Shown piece after piece: positions 13,525 through 21,028 of a DNA stretch of 25,776 nt. The notes beneath the pieces are model-generated. The model worked only from the letters and a program-made list of their open reading frames with translations. It did no database searches and had not been told where the DNA came from. Positions within the stretch are counted from its first letter, which is position 1. Each line of letters starts with the position of its first letter. The position numbers and the translations under genes are program-made. Origin of the DNA: a virus; the IMG/VR virus record IMGVR_UViG_3300026184_000051, positions 1 to 25,776 of that record. The stretch is one strand, 5' to 3'.

Positions 13525-14091
13525 ATGACCACGCCTCTGTGCGCACTTGCCGACGTCAAGACCTACCTCAGCCAGTCGGGGACGGGCAACGATGCCCTTC
13601 TCAATCGGCTGATTACGGCGGCGTCGGCCTTTATTGAAAGCTGGCTATCGCGCACGATCGCGGTAGCGAGCTACACCGAGACGTTCAACGGCAACGGCCA
13701 GAAGGTGCTCTACCTTCCGAATCGGCCGGTGCAGTCGATTGTCTCGGTCACGATCGATACGGTCACGATCGAGGCGGCGGCCGATGCAACGAGCTTCGGC
13801 TACGCCTTCGACGAGGAGCGCGTCTATCTGCGGGGTTATGAGTTCACGGTCGGCGTGCAGAACATCGCCGTCGAGTACACGGCGGGCCTTTCCTCGAACG
13901 CACCAGCGGACGTGCCGGCAGACCTGACACAAGCCTGCATCGAGCTGATCGCGCTCAAGTACCGCCGGATGGGCGATGAGGGGCAAGCCTCGAAGCATCT
14001 CGGTAGCGAGACGGTCTCGTTCGTTACCGCGGATATGCCGAAGCCCGTCGCGACGCTGCTCCAGCAGTACAAGAACGTGGTGCCGGCATGA
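13525..14091 (+). CDS. Head-tail connector protein, HK97 gp6-like
   Basis: A 188-aa protein; ATG 13525 is separated by one base from the previous stop. The N-terminal helix pattern is that of the gp6-like adaptor family: CALADVKTYLSQSGTGND, LLNRLITAASAFIESWLSR, then a beta region (FNGNGQKVLYLPNRPVQSI, SVTIDTVTIE, GVQNIAVEYTAG) and a closing helix (DLTQACIELIALKYRRMGD). Such proteins form a ring beneath the portal that joins head and tail. Position between the capsid gene and the gp10-like gene fits. The stop overlaps the next ATG (ATGA). Confidence 0.85.
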   Translation: MTTPLCALADVKTYLSQSGTGNDALLNRLITAASAFIESWLSRTIAVASYTETFNGNGQKVLYLPNRPVQSIVSVTIDTVTIEAAADATSFGYAFDEERVYLRGYEFTVGVQNIAVEYTAGLSSNAPADVPADLTQACIELIALKYRRMGDEGQASKHLGSETVSFVTADMPKPVATLLQQYKNVVPA

Positions 14092-14531
14092 TCCGGGGGG
14101 CAGCGGAGCTCCGGGCGAAGTTTCTCCTGATCGGGGAGACGCTTCCGGCGCGGTTGATCCGCACGATCGACCAGCAGGATGCGCTGCTCCAGGCTCATAT
14201 CGTCAGGGACAAGCTATCGGGGCAGGTGCTGCACCGGCGCTCGGGCAGGCTTTCGAGAAGCATCCATAGCGCGCCGGCGCGAGCCGAGGGCGGCAATGTC
14301 ATCGGCAAGGTCGGTACGAATGTCATCTACGCACCGGTGCATGAGTTCGGGGCAACGATCCGAGCCAAGCGGGCGAAATACCTGCGCTTCAAGGTCCAGG
14401 GGCGGTTCGTCTCGGTCAAGGAGGTGACGATCCCGAAGCGGCCGTTCATGAAACCCTCGCTCGAGGAGCGTCGGCCGGCGATCGCTGCGGCGATCCGAAA
14501 GACCGTCGTGCAGGTGATCCATGAATCGTGA
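14088..14531 (+). CDS. HK97 gp10-like neck/tail-completion protein
   Basis: A 147-aa protein starting by ATGA overlap. The pattern RSGRLSRSIHSAPAR (GxL segment), then IGKVGTNVIYAPVHEFGATI and KAKYLRF-like strand (AKRAKYLRFKVQGRF), IPKRPFMKPSLEE is characteristic of the HK97 gp10 / phage virion-morphogenesis family. These proteins act in head-tail joining. The characteristic YAPxHEFG motif is present (YAPVHEFG). Overlaps the next gene by 11 nt. Confidence 0.87.
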   Translation: MIRGAAELRAKFLLIGETLPARLIRTIDQQDALLQAHIVRDKLSGQVLHRRSGRLSRSIHSAPARAEGGNVIGKVGTNVIYAPVHEFGATIRAKRAKYLRFKVQGRFVSVKEVTIPKRPFMKPSLEERRPAIAAAIRKTVVQVIHES

Positions 14532-14961
14532 AGCGATCTACGCCGCGATCTTCGCGCTCGCTCCGTCTGGCTTCGTCACCAAGAGCCGCAAGCTCGTCCT
14601 CTGGGACGACGTAAAGGCGGCGCAGATGCCGGCGCTCTTCCAGCAGCAACACGACGAGACGGTCAAGGGAAACGGCAACCTGCCGACGACGATCACAGGC
14701 GGCGTCACCTGGTGGCTATACGTCCACGAGGACACATCGCAGAGCCTTGTCCCCTCGCAAATCCTGAACCCGCTGCTCGATGAAATCCAGGCGGCGTTCG
14801 CCCCGAAGCCCGGGCCGTGGCCGGCGGGGGCTCAAACCCTCGGCGGCCTCGTCAGCCAGTGCTACATCGACGGGACGATAGAAACCGACGAGGGCTATCT
14901 CGGCGAGTTATCGATCGCCCGGGTGCCCATTCACTTTGTAATCGGAGAACCGCGTTCATGA
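14521..14961 (+). CDS. Tail terminator-like protein
   Basis: A 146-aa protein with a long N-terminal helix start (NREAIYAAIFALAPS), a strand pair (LVLWDDVKAAQMPALFQQQH), an aromatic strand (GVTWWLYVHED), and an end made of paired strands (YIDGTIETDEGYLGELSIAR, IHFVIG). This is the alpha/beta layout and position of tail terminator or tail-tube completion proteins (lambda gpU type), between neck and tail tube genes. Assignment is by position and fold-like pattern, with no catalytic motif to confirm it. Overlaps both neighbours. Confidence 0.65.
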   Translation: MNREAIYAAIFALAPSGFVTKSRKLVLWDDVKAAQMPALFQQQHDETVKGNGNLPTTITGGVTWWLYVHEDTSQSLVPSQILNPLLDEIQAAFAPKPGPWPAGAQTLGGLVSQCYIDGTIETDEGYLGELSIARVPIHFVIGEPRS

Positions 14962-15173
14962 GTACGAAAGCGACGACAGCGAAGGCGTCCGGAAAAACGG
15001 ATGCGAAAAAGGTCGAGCAGGCGCTCGACAAGTGGTGGCGCGAGCGGGTCCAGAACTCGCCTGCGAGCCGTGACACGGTGGTGCATAACCATCTACTCGA
15101 GGCCTTCGGGGATCTGAAAAACGATCTCAAGGCCATCCTGGAGAAAAGCGAGGTGAAAGACGATGCTAGTTAA
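14958..15173 (+). CDS. Small hypothetical protein before the tail tube gene
   Basis: A 71-aa product from ATG 14958 (ATGA overlap). The frame runs further upstream but that would lie inside the previous gene. The N-terminus is Lys/Thr/Ala-rich and the remainder is helical (KVEQALDKWWRERVQN, LEAFGDLKNDLKAILEK). It overlaps the tail tube ATG by 11 nt. No family recognised. Confidence 0.6.
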   Translation: MSTKATTAKASGKTDAKKVEQALDKWWRERVQNSPASRDTVVHNHLLEAFGDLKNDLKAILEKSEVKDDAS

Positions 15174-15906
15174 ATTCGGCACGGGCTCGCTGTACGGTGT
15201 GAATACGGCCGCAAATTCCACGCCCGTACAGTTCGGTGGCCTGCAAGACGTTTCGGTGGATGGATCCGGCGAGGTCAAGGAACTCTACGGCAAGTACCAG
15301 TTCCCGATCGCCGTCGCACGCGGCACCATGAAACTGACCGGGAAGGCGAAGTTCGCCCAGATTTCCGGGCAGCTCTACAACAGCCTATTTTTTGGGGCGA
15401 CGCTCTCGACCGGGCAGCTGCTCGGCGTCGACGGGGAAGCCGCCTCGGTCCCGGCATCAGCCGGCCCGTACACGGTGGTGGTCGCGAACGGGGCGACGTT
15501 CAAGACCGACTACGGCGTGACCTACGCTGCGACCGGTCTCGCGTTCGAGCGGGTCGCTGCCGGCTCCGAGGCGACGGGCAAGTACTCGGTCGACGAGGCG
15601 ACCGGAACCTATACGTTCGACTCGACCGACGCCAACGCCGCTGTCCTGATCAGCTACAGCTATCAGAACGCCACGGCGGGTGTCACGATCGCGATCGCGA
15701 ACCAGCTCCAGGGCTCGAGCCCGTTCTTCAAGGTTCGGTTCAACACGACCTACGACGGGAAGCAGGCGTACTACGAGTACAGCCGGTGCGTTTCGTCCAA
15801 ATTCACGATGGCCTCGAAGATGAGCGACTGGAATATCGACGAGTTCGACTTTTCCTGCTTCGCGGACTCCTCGGGCAACGTCGGCTACATCGGCCTGGCC
15901 GAGTAA
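15163..15906 (+). CDS. Major tail tube protein
   Basis: A 247-aa protein starting inside the preceding gene, with GAGGTGAAAGA upstream. It is beta-rich with few Lys/Arg: LVKFGTGSLYGV, KELYGKYQFPIAVARGTMKL, GKAKFAQISGQLYNSLFFG, and the C-terminal YYEYSRCVSSKFTMASKMS, WNIDEFDFSCFADSSGNVG. These strands and the position between tail terminator and chaperone genes fit the tail tube family. The centre (about 85-190) holds repetitive Thr/Gly/Val strands (TGKYSVDEATGTYTFDSTD) suggesting an extra surface domain. Confidence 0.88.
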   Translation: MLVKFGTGSLYGVNTAANSTPVQFGGLQDVSVDGSGEVKELYGKYQFPIAVARGTMKLTGKAKFAQISGQLYNSLFFGATLSTGQLLGVDGEAASVPASAGPYTVVVANGATFKTDYGVTYAATGLAFERVAAGSEATGKYSVDEATGTYTFDSTDANAAVLISYSYQNATAGVTIAIANQLQGSSPFFKVRFNTTYDGKQAYYEYSRCVSSKFTMASKMSDWNIDEFDFSCFADSSGNVGYIGLAE

Positions 15907-15921
15907 GGGAGGGAAGGACTT

Positions 15922-16284
15922 ATGTCACTTGATCCGGCAGAACAAATCACGCCGGGCATCGATATGGAACTCGGCGGCACGACTCTCACCGTGCCGCCGC
16001 TTCCGCTTGGCGCTCTTCGTGAGCTCGCGAAGTTCTCCGATGCGGCCAAGGATGGCGGCGTAGGGGTTCCGGAATCGATCGACGCCCTGATCCAGGCCAT
16101 GCACCGCACCCTGAAGCGCAACTACCCGAGGATCACGATCGAGGAGATCGAGGATCTGATCGACGTGAATACCGCGATGCGCATCTTCGGCAAGCTCGGG
16201 CAGCTCTCGGGGCTCTCTCCGCAGCAGGCCGAGGGGGCCAAACCGATGGGGGAATCGAATGGGGGAAGCTCTACGGATGGCTAG
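15922..16284 (+). CDS. Tail assembly chaperone, short form (gpG-like)
   Basis: A 120-aa protein with GGGAGGGAAGGA before ATG 15922. It opens with a strand pair (ITPGIDMELGGTTLTVPPLP) and continues with helices (LGALRELAKFSDAA, ESIDALIQAMHRTLKRNYP, IEEIEDLIDVNTAMRIF). This is the form of tail chaperones that coat the tape measure during tail assembly, like lambda gpG. The last 10 residues (ESNGGSSTDG) are low-complexity and lie over the frameshift region, as expected. A longer form is made by a -1 shift. Confidence 0.85.
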   Translation: MSLDPAEQITPGIDMELGGTTLTVPPLPLGALRELAKFSDAAKDGGVGVPESIDALIQAMHRTLKRNYPRITIEEIEDLIDVNTAMRIFGKLGQLSGLSPQQAEGAKPMGESNGGSSTDG

Positions 16285-16547
16285 TCGCCTCGACGGGCTG
16301 GTCGTACGAGTACATCGACTCGTGCGTGACGCTCGCCGTCGTGGCGGATCTCGGCAGCTATTTCGAAGAGATTCCCCCGACCCACGTCTCGGCGGCGATC
16401 ATCGCCCGGTTGCTCGGAGCCGATCTCGATGCGACGGGCACCGAGAAGCCGCGCGAGGATGTCCTGGTAAATCCCACGATCGAGGACATGATCGGCGCCG
16501 GCCTCGTCTCCCAAGAGGCGGCCGATACCGTGCTTTCGAAACCGTGA
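15922..16547 (+). CDS. Tail assembly chaperone, frameshifted long form (gpGT-like)
   Basis: A second frame, -1 relative to gpG, is open through the end of gpG to TGA 16545-16547. It encodes a conserved-looking domain right over the gpG tail: EWGKLYGWLVASTGWSYEY, then VADLGSYFEEIPPTH. This has no start codon of its own in the right place; GTG 16326 falls after conserved residues. A -1 shift at the first GGGGGAA (16248-16254) gives a 208-aa product, 110 from G and 98 from T. Lambda G/GT and most long-tailed phages do the same. Exact shift site is inferred; coordinates cover both frames and are not one reading frame. Confidence 0.72.
16246..16267 (+). promoter_or_regulatory. Programmed -1 frameshift region
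   Basis: ATGGGGGAA occurs twice, at 16246-16254 and 16259-16267. Read in gpG frame the first is ATG GGG GAA, so G_GGG_GAA can slip back to GGG GGA; it enters the T frame as GIEWGKLYG. The second copy is in a different phase. G-rich runs of this kind are used by tail chaperone genes of other phages. Which copy is used cannot be settled by eye. Confidence 0.55.
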
Positions 16548-16549
16548 AA

Positions 16550-16792
16550 TCAGGGCTGAGTACCGAGCTCCGAGGCGAGGCGTTTGCCTCGCGGGCTATC
16601 GAGCGGGACGAGGTTTGTCGCCCCGCACTGCCTGCATCCCTTGTAGCGGCTAGAAACGCGCCACAGCGAGTAGATGAGGCCCGGGATCAGGAAAAGAAGC
16701 CACAGGACGAGCTCTATCAGGATGCTGCCTTTCGTGAAGGTCTTTGGGACGCCCGTGGTGCCGCAATTCGGACAAATCGAAGCCTTCGCCAT
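16550..16792 (-). CDS. Antisense moron: zinc-knuckle membrane protein
   Basis: An 80-aa gene on the - strand. The open frame extends to 16945 but real coding starts at ATG 16792, preceded by GGGGGA in the - strand. Two CxxC knuckles, CPNC (C7, C10) and CRQC (C53, C56), flank one hydrophobic helix of about 22 residues (SILIELVLWLLFLIPGLIY, 23-41) with Lys at its start and Trp-Arg at its end. The C-terminus (LVPLDSPRGKRLASELG) is polar. The layout recalls LITAF-like zinc ribbons, where paired knuckles hold a membrane-embedded helix. It is the only antisense gene here, fits exactly between the T frame and the tape measure, and has its own promoter, the definition of a moron. Its function is unknown; host-envelope modification or superinfection exclusion are guesses. 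Confidence 0.8.
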   Translation of the reverse strand: MAKASICPNCGTTGVPKTFTKGSILIELVLWLLFLIPGLIYSLWRVSSRYKGCRQCGATNLVPLDSPRGKRLASELGTQP

Positions 16793-16819
16793 CGTTTTTC
16801 CCCCAGGGTGAGCAGCCCA

Positions 16820-16848
16820 AGTATAGACCAGGAGGCGCGCCATGTCTG
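16820..16848 (-). promoter_or_regulatory. Promoter of the antisense moron
   Basis: Read on the - strand: CAGACA (16848-16843), 17 bp, TATACT (16825-16820). The -10 matches consensus at 5 of 6 and the -35 at 4 of 6, with ideal spacing. Transcription would start near 16812, about 20 nt before ATG 16792. The -35 overlaps the start codon region of the tape measure gene, so the two may interfere. Confidence 0.6.
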
Positions 16849-19487
16849 ATGCCACCGACACACTACTGGTCGAAATCCGCGCGTCGCTCGAGGGCTTTCG
16901 CGCCCAGATGAGCGAGGCCGCGGGAGTCGTCGAGGAGAACACCACCCGGATGACCGCCGCGCTCGATTCGGTTAAAGGCGCGTTAGCCGGCCTCGGTGGT
17001 CTTTTCGCCGCTTACCTCGGGGGCGACGCCGTCAAGCACATCGTGGACGCGAATATCGACTTCCAGCAGATGTTCTACACGCTCGAGGCTGGAACCGGGA
17101 GCGCGAAAGGCGCCGGCGACATGCTGAACTGGCTCACGCAGCTTTCGATGTCGCTCGGCATCAACCTGCGCACAGCCGGCCAGCAGTTCGGGATGATGCT
17201 CGCCGCCGCCCAGGGGCAAAACATCAGCGTCCAGTCTATCCAGGGCCTGTACCTGGGACTGGCGAAGACCTTCGACATCATGCACGCCAAGACCTACGCC
17301 CAGCAGCGGGTGATGTACGCCTTTAACGAGATGATCTCGATGGGAACGGTTCGCACTCGCCAGTTCCAGCGGATGCTCTCGCAGGATCTCCCGGGCGTCC
17401 CCTGGCTCAAGATTGCGAGTAACGCCCTCGGCGTCACGGAGCAGCAGTTCGACAAGCTCCTGAAGTCCGGGCAGATTACCGCGAGTGAGCTAATTCCGAA
17501 AATGGCCGAGGGGCTTAACGAATGGGCCGGACACAGCGACGCACTCAAGGGCGCCGTCGGTGGCCTGAACGCGACGATCAATCGATTCAAGACCGCTATC
17601 TTCGAAGCGACGAAGAACGCCGGCGACGGATTTATCGGTGCGCTCACGGCGATGATCGACCAAATCACGAAAGTGATGCAGGTACTCGACCCGCTGAACA
17701 AATCCGTCGGCGATACCGGGGATCACTTTACCTGGCTCCGCGATGTCGTCAACGCCGTCGTTACGGTCTTCGAAGCGCTCGCAGCGACGGTAAAGACGCA
17801 GTTCACGCTGATCTTCGCGATCATCCGGACGGTGATCCAGGCGATCGTCGCCGGCTTTCACGAGATCGTCGGCGCGGCGCATATCGTCGCGCACGCCTTC
17901 GACCTTCTCATGCAGGTAATCGGGAACTTCGTCTACAAGACGCGTGAGGGGTTCTCGAATATCGGGGCGGCGTTCAAGGATGCCTTTACCGGGCACTTCG
18001 CCGCCGCGAAGGATGCGCTCGGGCAGACCGGGGCGGCATTCAAGAGCGCATTTACCGGCGGCGATCTCCAGGGGCAGCTCAAGCGGTTAAGCGGCGATCT
18101 CTCCTACATGGGGAAAACCGGAACGACCGCCGGTAACGACATCAAGGCGAACTGGATCGCCGCGGCCTCCGAGATCAGCGACGCCTGGTCGAGCGCTTCG
18201 AAGAAGATGGGCGCCGTCTGGAATATCAGCCCGAACGAGGCAGCGATCCCGAATGCCCCGGCCGGCGCCGGCGTAAGCCACGCAGCGAGTACCGGTATAT
18301 CCGAGGGCGATAAGAAGAACACGATGGCCGCGATGCAGACGCAGCTTCAGGCGGCGCAGAAGGCGAGCCTCGAGCGGCTCGGTATCGCACGCGCCGAGGT
18401 CGCGGAGTCGAAGATCCTCTTCGGCGAGAAGTCGACCGAGTACCAGGATGCGCTACGGCGCATGAATACCGCGCAGCAGCAGTACGAGGCGCAGCAAAAG
18501 CAACTCGACGAGCTCGACGTCGAGCAGGCGAAGCAGTCGGCGCTCGCCCGGGTCGCCTCCAAGCGCCAGGAACTCGATCAGCTCCGCGCGCTCGGACAGA
18601 TCTCGGCAGCGGAGGAAACCCGCGGCCTGATAAAGCTCGAGGACGAGAAGTACAAGATCGAGCTCGCGGCGCTCGATAAGAAGCTCGCCCTTAACGAGAA
18701 GGACAAACTCGATACGAAGCGCACGCAGCTCGCGATCGATGCGCTTGAGCAGCAGCACGCGCTGCGGGTCCAGAAGCTGAACAACCAGATGGTGCGCGAC
18801 GTTCAGCAGCATTGGCTGCAGATCTTCTCCGCGGTCACGAACGCCGTCGACCAGTCCGTGAAGGGACTGATCCGCGGCACGACGACCTGGCATAACGCGG
18901 CGCGGAATATCTTCCAGTCGATCCTTGCGGAGTTCATCGACATGGGGGTGAAGATGGTCGCGCATTGGCTCGCGACGCAGATCGCGATGACCGGCGCCAC
19001 GGTCGCTGGCGCGACCGCGCGGACCGCGGTCGAGGAGGCGGCGAACAAGAAAAGCCTGCTCTCGACCGCCGCGACGGTTACGAAGCAGATCCTGATGCGG
19101 ATGTGGGCGGTGATGACCGAGGTCTACTCCGCGATCGCCGGGATCCCGTACGTCGGCCCGTTCCTCGCCCCGGCGATGGCGATCGCCGCCGGCGCCCTGA
19201 TCGCCTCCTGGGCCGGGCGTGTGGCGTCTGCCGCCGGCGGTTGGGCGAACGTGCCCGAGGATCAGATGGCGATGGTGCACAAGAACGAGATGATCCTCCC
19301 CGCACCACTCGCCGAGGGCGTTCGGAACATGATCGGGCAGGGCGGCGCGGGCGGCGGCGCTACGCATAACTGGCATATCCACGCGGTTGATGCGGCAGGC
19401 GTCAAGCGGTTCTTCCTTGACAACCAGGACGCGCTCGCGGCGGCGTTGTCGCGAGCCTCACGCAACGGAGTATTCATGGCACCATGA
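16842..19487 (+). CDS. Tail tape measure protein
   Basis: An 881-aa protein with AGGAGG (16830-16835) 6 nt before ATG 16842. Residues about 60-225 show the tape-measure N-terminal domain: NIDFQQMFYTLEAGTGSAKG, LSMSLGINLRTAGQQF, RQFQRMLSQDLPGVPWLKI, ASNALGVTEQQFDKLLKSGQ. Hydrophobic helices follow (VVTVFEALAATVK, FAIIRTVIQAIVAGFHEIVG), then a long coiled coil of about residues 480-650 rich in Ala/Gln/Glu/Lys. Membrane-like segments occur near 710-800 (VAHWLATQIAMTGATVAG, PFLAPAMAIAAGALIAS), and the end matches the usual tape-measure C-terminus (GGWANVPEDQMAMVHKNEMI). The protein sets tail length and may span the host inner membrane at injection. At about 1.5 angstrom per residue it predicts a tail of roughly 130 nm (rule-of-thumb inference). 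Confidence 0.95.
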   Translation: MSDATDTLLVEIRASLEGFRAQMSEAAGVVEENTTRMTAALDSVKGALAGLGGLFAAYLGGDAVKHIVDANIDFQQMFYTLEAGTGSAKGAGDMLNWLTQLSMSLGINLRTAGQQFGMMLAAAQGQNISVQSIQGLYLGLAKTFDIMHAKTYAQQRVMYAFNEMISMGTVRTRQFQRMLSQDLPGVPWLKIASNALGVTEQQFDKLLKSGQITASELIPKMAEGLNEWAGHSDALKGAVGGLNATINRFKTAIFEATKNAGDGFIGALTAMIDQITKVMQVLDPLNKSVGDTGDHFTWLRDVVNAVVTVFEALAATVKTQFTLIFAIIRTVIQAIVAGFHEIVGAAHIVAHAFDLLMQVIGNFVYKTREGFSNIGAAFKDAFTGHFAAAKDALGQTGAAFKSAFTGGDLQGQLKRLSGDLSYMGKTGTTAGNDIKANWIAAASEISDAWSSASKKMGAVWNISPNEAAIPNAPAGAGVSHAASTGISEGDKKNTMAAMQTQLQAAQKASLERLGIARAEVAESKILFGEKSTEYQDALRRMNTAQQQYEAQQKQLDELDVEQAKQSALARVASKRQELDQLRALGQISAAEETRGLIKLEDEKYKIELAALDKKLALNEKDKLDTKRTQLAIDALEQQHALRVQKLNNQMVRDVQQHWLQIFSAVTNAVDQSVKGLIRGTTTWHNAARNIFQSILAEFIDMGVKMVAHWLATQIAMTGATVAGATARTAVEEAANKKSLLSTAATVTKQILMRMWAVMTEVYSAIAGIPYVGPFLAPAMAIAAGALIASWAGRVASAAGGWANVPEDQMAMVHKNEMILPAPLAEGVRNMIGQGGAGGGATHNWHIHAVDAAGVKRFFLDNQDALAAALSRASRNGVFMAP

Positions 19488-20059
19488 ACGTCTACCCGTC
19501 ACTCGCTGGCCTCACGTTCCCGGTAACCCGCACGCCAATCTTCAAGAACCTGAAGACGGAGTCGGTAACCGGGCGCGTGGTGACGGCCACGTACATGCAG
19601 TACCCGCTCTTCGAGTTCGCGTTGAGCTACGACTACCTGAGCGCGGCGGACCTGAAGCTGCTCGAGGGCCTCTTCGTTGAGATGGGTGGCGACCTTACCG
19701 GGTTCTACTTCGACGCGGGTCCGGGTGACGACACCGTAAGCGCCCAGGGCATCGGATCAGGCGACGGCGCGACCACGTCGTTTCAGCTCTTCCAGGCCAA
19801 CCCTGGTACGGCGGTGCCGGTTGATTCTTCGTTCGGCGCGCGCACCGCGTACGTGAACGGCGGCGCGGTCGCGGCCACCTTCGAGTCGCCGTCGCCTGGT
19901 TGGGTCACGTTCGTAAGCGCCCCGGCCAACGGCGCGGCGCTTACCTGGTCCGGGCAGTACTACTACAAGTGCCGCTTCAAGCAGGGGTCGCAGGACTTCG
20001 ACGAGTTCATGCACCTGCTGTACTCAACGAAGTCAGTCATCTTGAGGACCTACAAGTGA
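19484..20059 (+). CDS. DUF2460-type distal tail protein
   Basis: A 191-aa protein beginning by ATGA overlap on the tape measure stop. N-terminal features fit the DUF2460/TIGR02217 family of GTA-like distal tail proteins: VYPSLAGLTFPVTRTPIFKN, ATYMQYPLFEFALSYDYLS, LKLLEGLFVEMGGDLTGFYF. The centre is a beta segment (IGSGDGATTSFQLFQ, AYVNGGAV), and it ends KQGSQDFDEFMHLLYSTKSV. It forms the ring joining tube to tip. It is followed by DUF2163 and NlpC/P60 genes in the same order as in GTAs and many phages, which strengthens the call. Confidence 0.88.
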   Translation: MNVYPSLAGLTFPVTRTPIFKNLKTESVTGRVVTATYMQYPLFEFALSYDYLSAADLKLLEGLFVEMGGDLTGFYFDAGPGDDTVSAQGIGSGDGATTSFQLFQANPGTAVPVDSSFGARTAYVNGGAVAATFESPSPGWVTFVSAPANGAALTWSGQYYYKCRFKQGSQDFDEFMHLLYSTKSVILRTYK

Positions 20060-21024
20060 GAACGTTAAGTGCCGCGCTCAAGACCGTGCTCGCGAACGGA
20101 CCGCCGTACGTGCTTGCCGACCTCTGGACGATCACCTTGTCCAACGGAACCGTGCTTCACTGGACCAGTTCGCAACAGGCGCTCACCGTAGGCGGCACCG
20201 CGTTCAACGTTGGTCCGCCCATCCAGCGCGACACCGTCACCTTCAAGCTGGGCTTAGGCATCGACGAGTTGAAGTTGACCGTTACCGACGACGGCGGCAC
20301 ACTGATCAACGGAACGCCGATCGTGACCGCCGCGTGGCAGAACATGTTTGACCTGGCCGAGGTGCGCCTGGATCGCTTCGTCTCAGACAGTTGGTCCAAC
20401 ACGGCGGTCGGCAGCACTGAGTACTTCACCGGCCTCGTGGGTGATGTCTCGGTCCACGGCAAGACGGTGGAGCTGACGGTAGAGTCGGCCCTGGCCCAGC
20501 TAAAGGCAACGTTCCCGCGCACCTACCAGTTACCGCAGTGCTCCAACACGCTGTACGACGGCGTGTGTGGGTTGCTCGCGGCTAACTTTACCTCGAGCGG
20601 AACGGTCGGAGCAGGCGCTTCAGCGACGAGCTTTACGCTCTCGGGAGTCAGCAAACCCGACGGCTACTTCACGCTCGGTAAGATCAAGTTCACGAGCGGC
20701 GCTAACGCTGGCCAGGTTCGCCAGGTCAAGGACTACACCGGTGGCGTGGTCACGCTCGCGTACCCTCTGTACCAGGTTCCTGCGCAGGGTGACGCCTTGG
20801 ATGCGATCGCCGGTTGCGACAAGACGCGCCCTACCTGCAACGGTACGTTCAACAACATCACGCACTTCCGCGGCTTCCCGTACATCCCGGACCCCAACGA
20901 CCTCTACACCGGCCAGGGTGGCGGAGGCAGCAGCGGTGGAAACGGCGGCGGAGGCGGAGGTGGTGGCAGTGGTGGCGGCATGCGCAAGCGCCCCGGTTCT
21001 GGCGGCCGACTCAGGATGAAGTAA
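20056..21024 (+). CDS. DUF2163/BR0599-type tail tip protein, probable Fe-S hub
   Basis: A 322-aa protein from GTG 20056 (GTGA overlap). Residues 1-150 are DUF2163-like (VLADLWTITLSNGTVLHWTS, GIDELKLTVTDDGG), followed by BR0599-like end motifs: C162 and C171 (QCSNTLYDGVC) and C254 and C261 (AGCDKTRPTC), then NNITHFRGFPYIPDP. The spacings, C-X8-C and C-X6-C, equal those of the [4Fe-4S] ligands of lambda tail-tip gpL, so an iron-sulphur cluster is likely (inference). The last 37 residues are Gly/Ser-rich then basic (MRKRPGSGGRLRMK), an unusual flexible tail. It would form the hub at the tail tip. Order with neighbours matches GTAs. Confidence 0.88.
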   Translation: MRTLSAALKTVLANGPPYVLADLWTITLSNGTVLHWTSSQQALTVGGTAFNVGPPIQRDTVTFKLGLGIDELKLTVTDDGGTLINGTPIVTAAWQNMFDLAEVRLDRFVSDSWSNTAVGSTEYFTGLVGDVSVHGKTVELTVESALAQLKATFPRTYQLPQCSNTLYDGVCGLLAANFTSSGTVGAGASATSFTLSGVSKPDGYFTLGKIKFTSGANAGQVRQVKDYTGGVVTLAYPLYQVPAQGDALDAIAGCDKTRPTCNGTFNNITHFRGFPYIPDPNDLYTGQGGGGSSGGNGGGGGGGGSGGGMRKRPGSGGRLRMK

Positions 21025-21028
21025 CGGC

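Noticed and set aside
16326-16547. T domain as a stand-alone gene from GTG 16326
   Set aside because: Conserved residues (EWGKLYGWLV...) lie upstream of that codon and no ribosome site is present; frameshifting from gpG fits better.
16259-16849. + strand frame of 196 codons between chaperone and tape measure
   Set aside because: It is out of frame with the T domain and opposite the antisense zinc-knuckle gene, both of which have recognisable features.
18453-19382. 309-codon frame on the - strand opposite the tape measure
   Set aside because: Arg/Asp/Leu-rich mirror with no family-like features.
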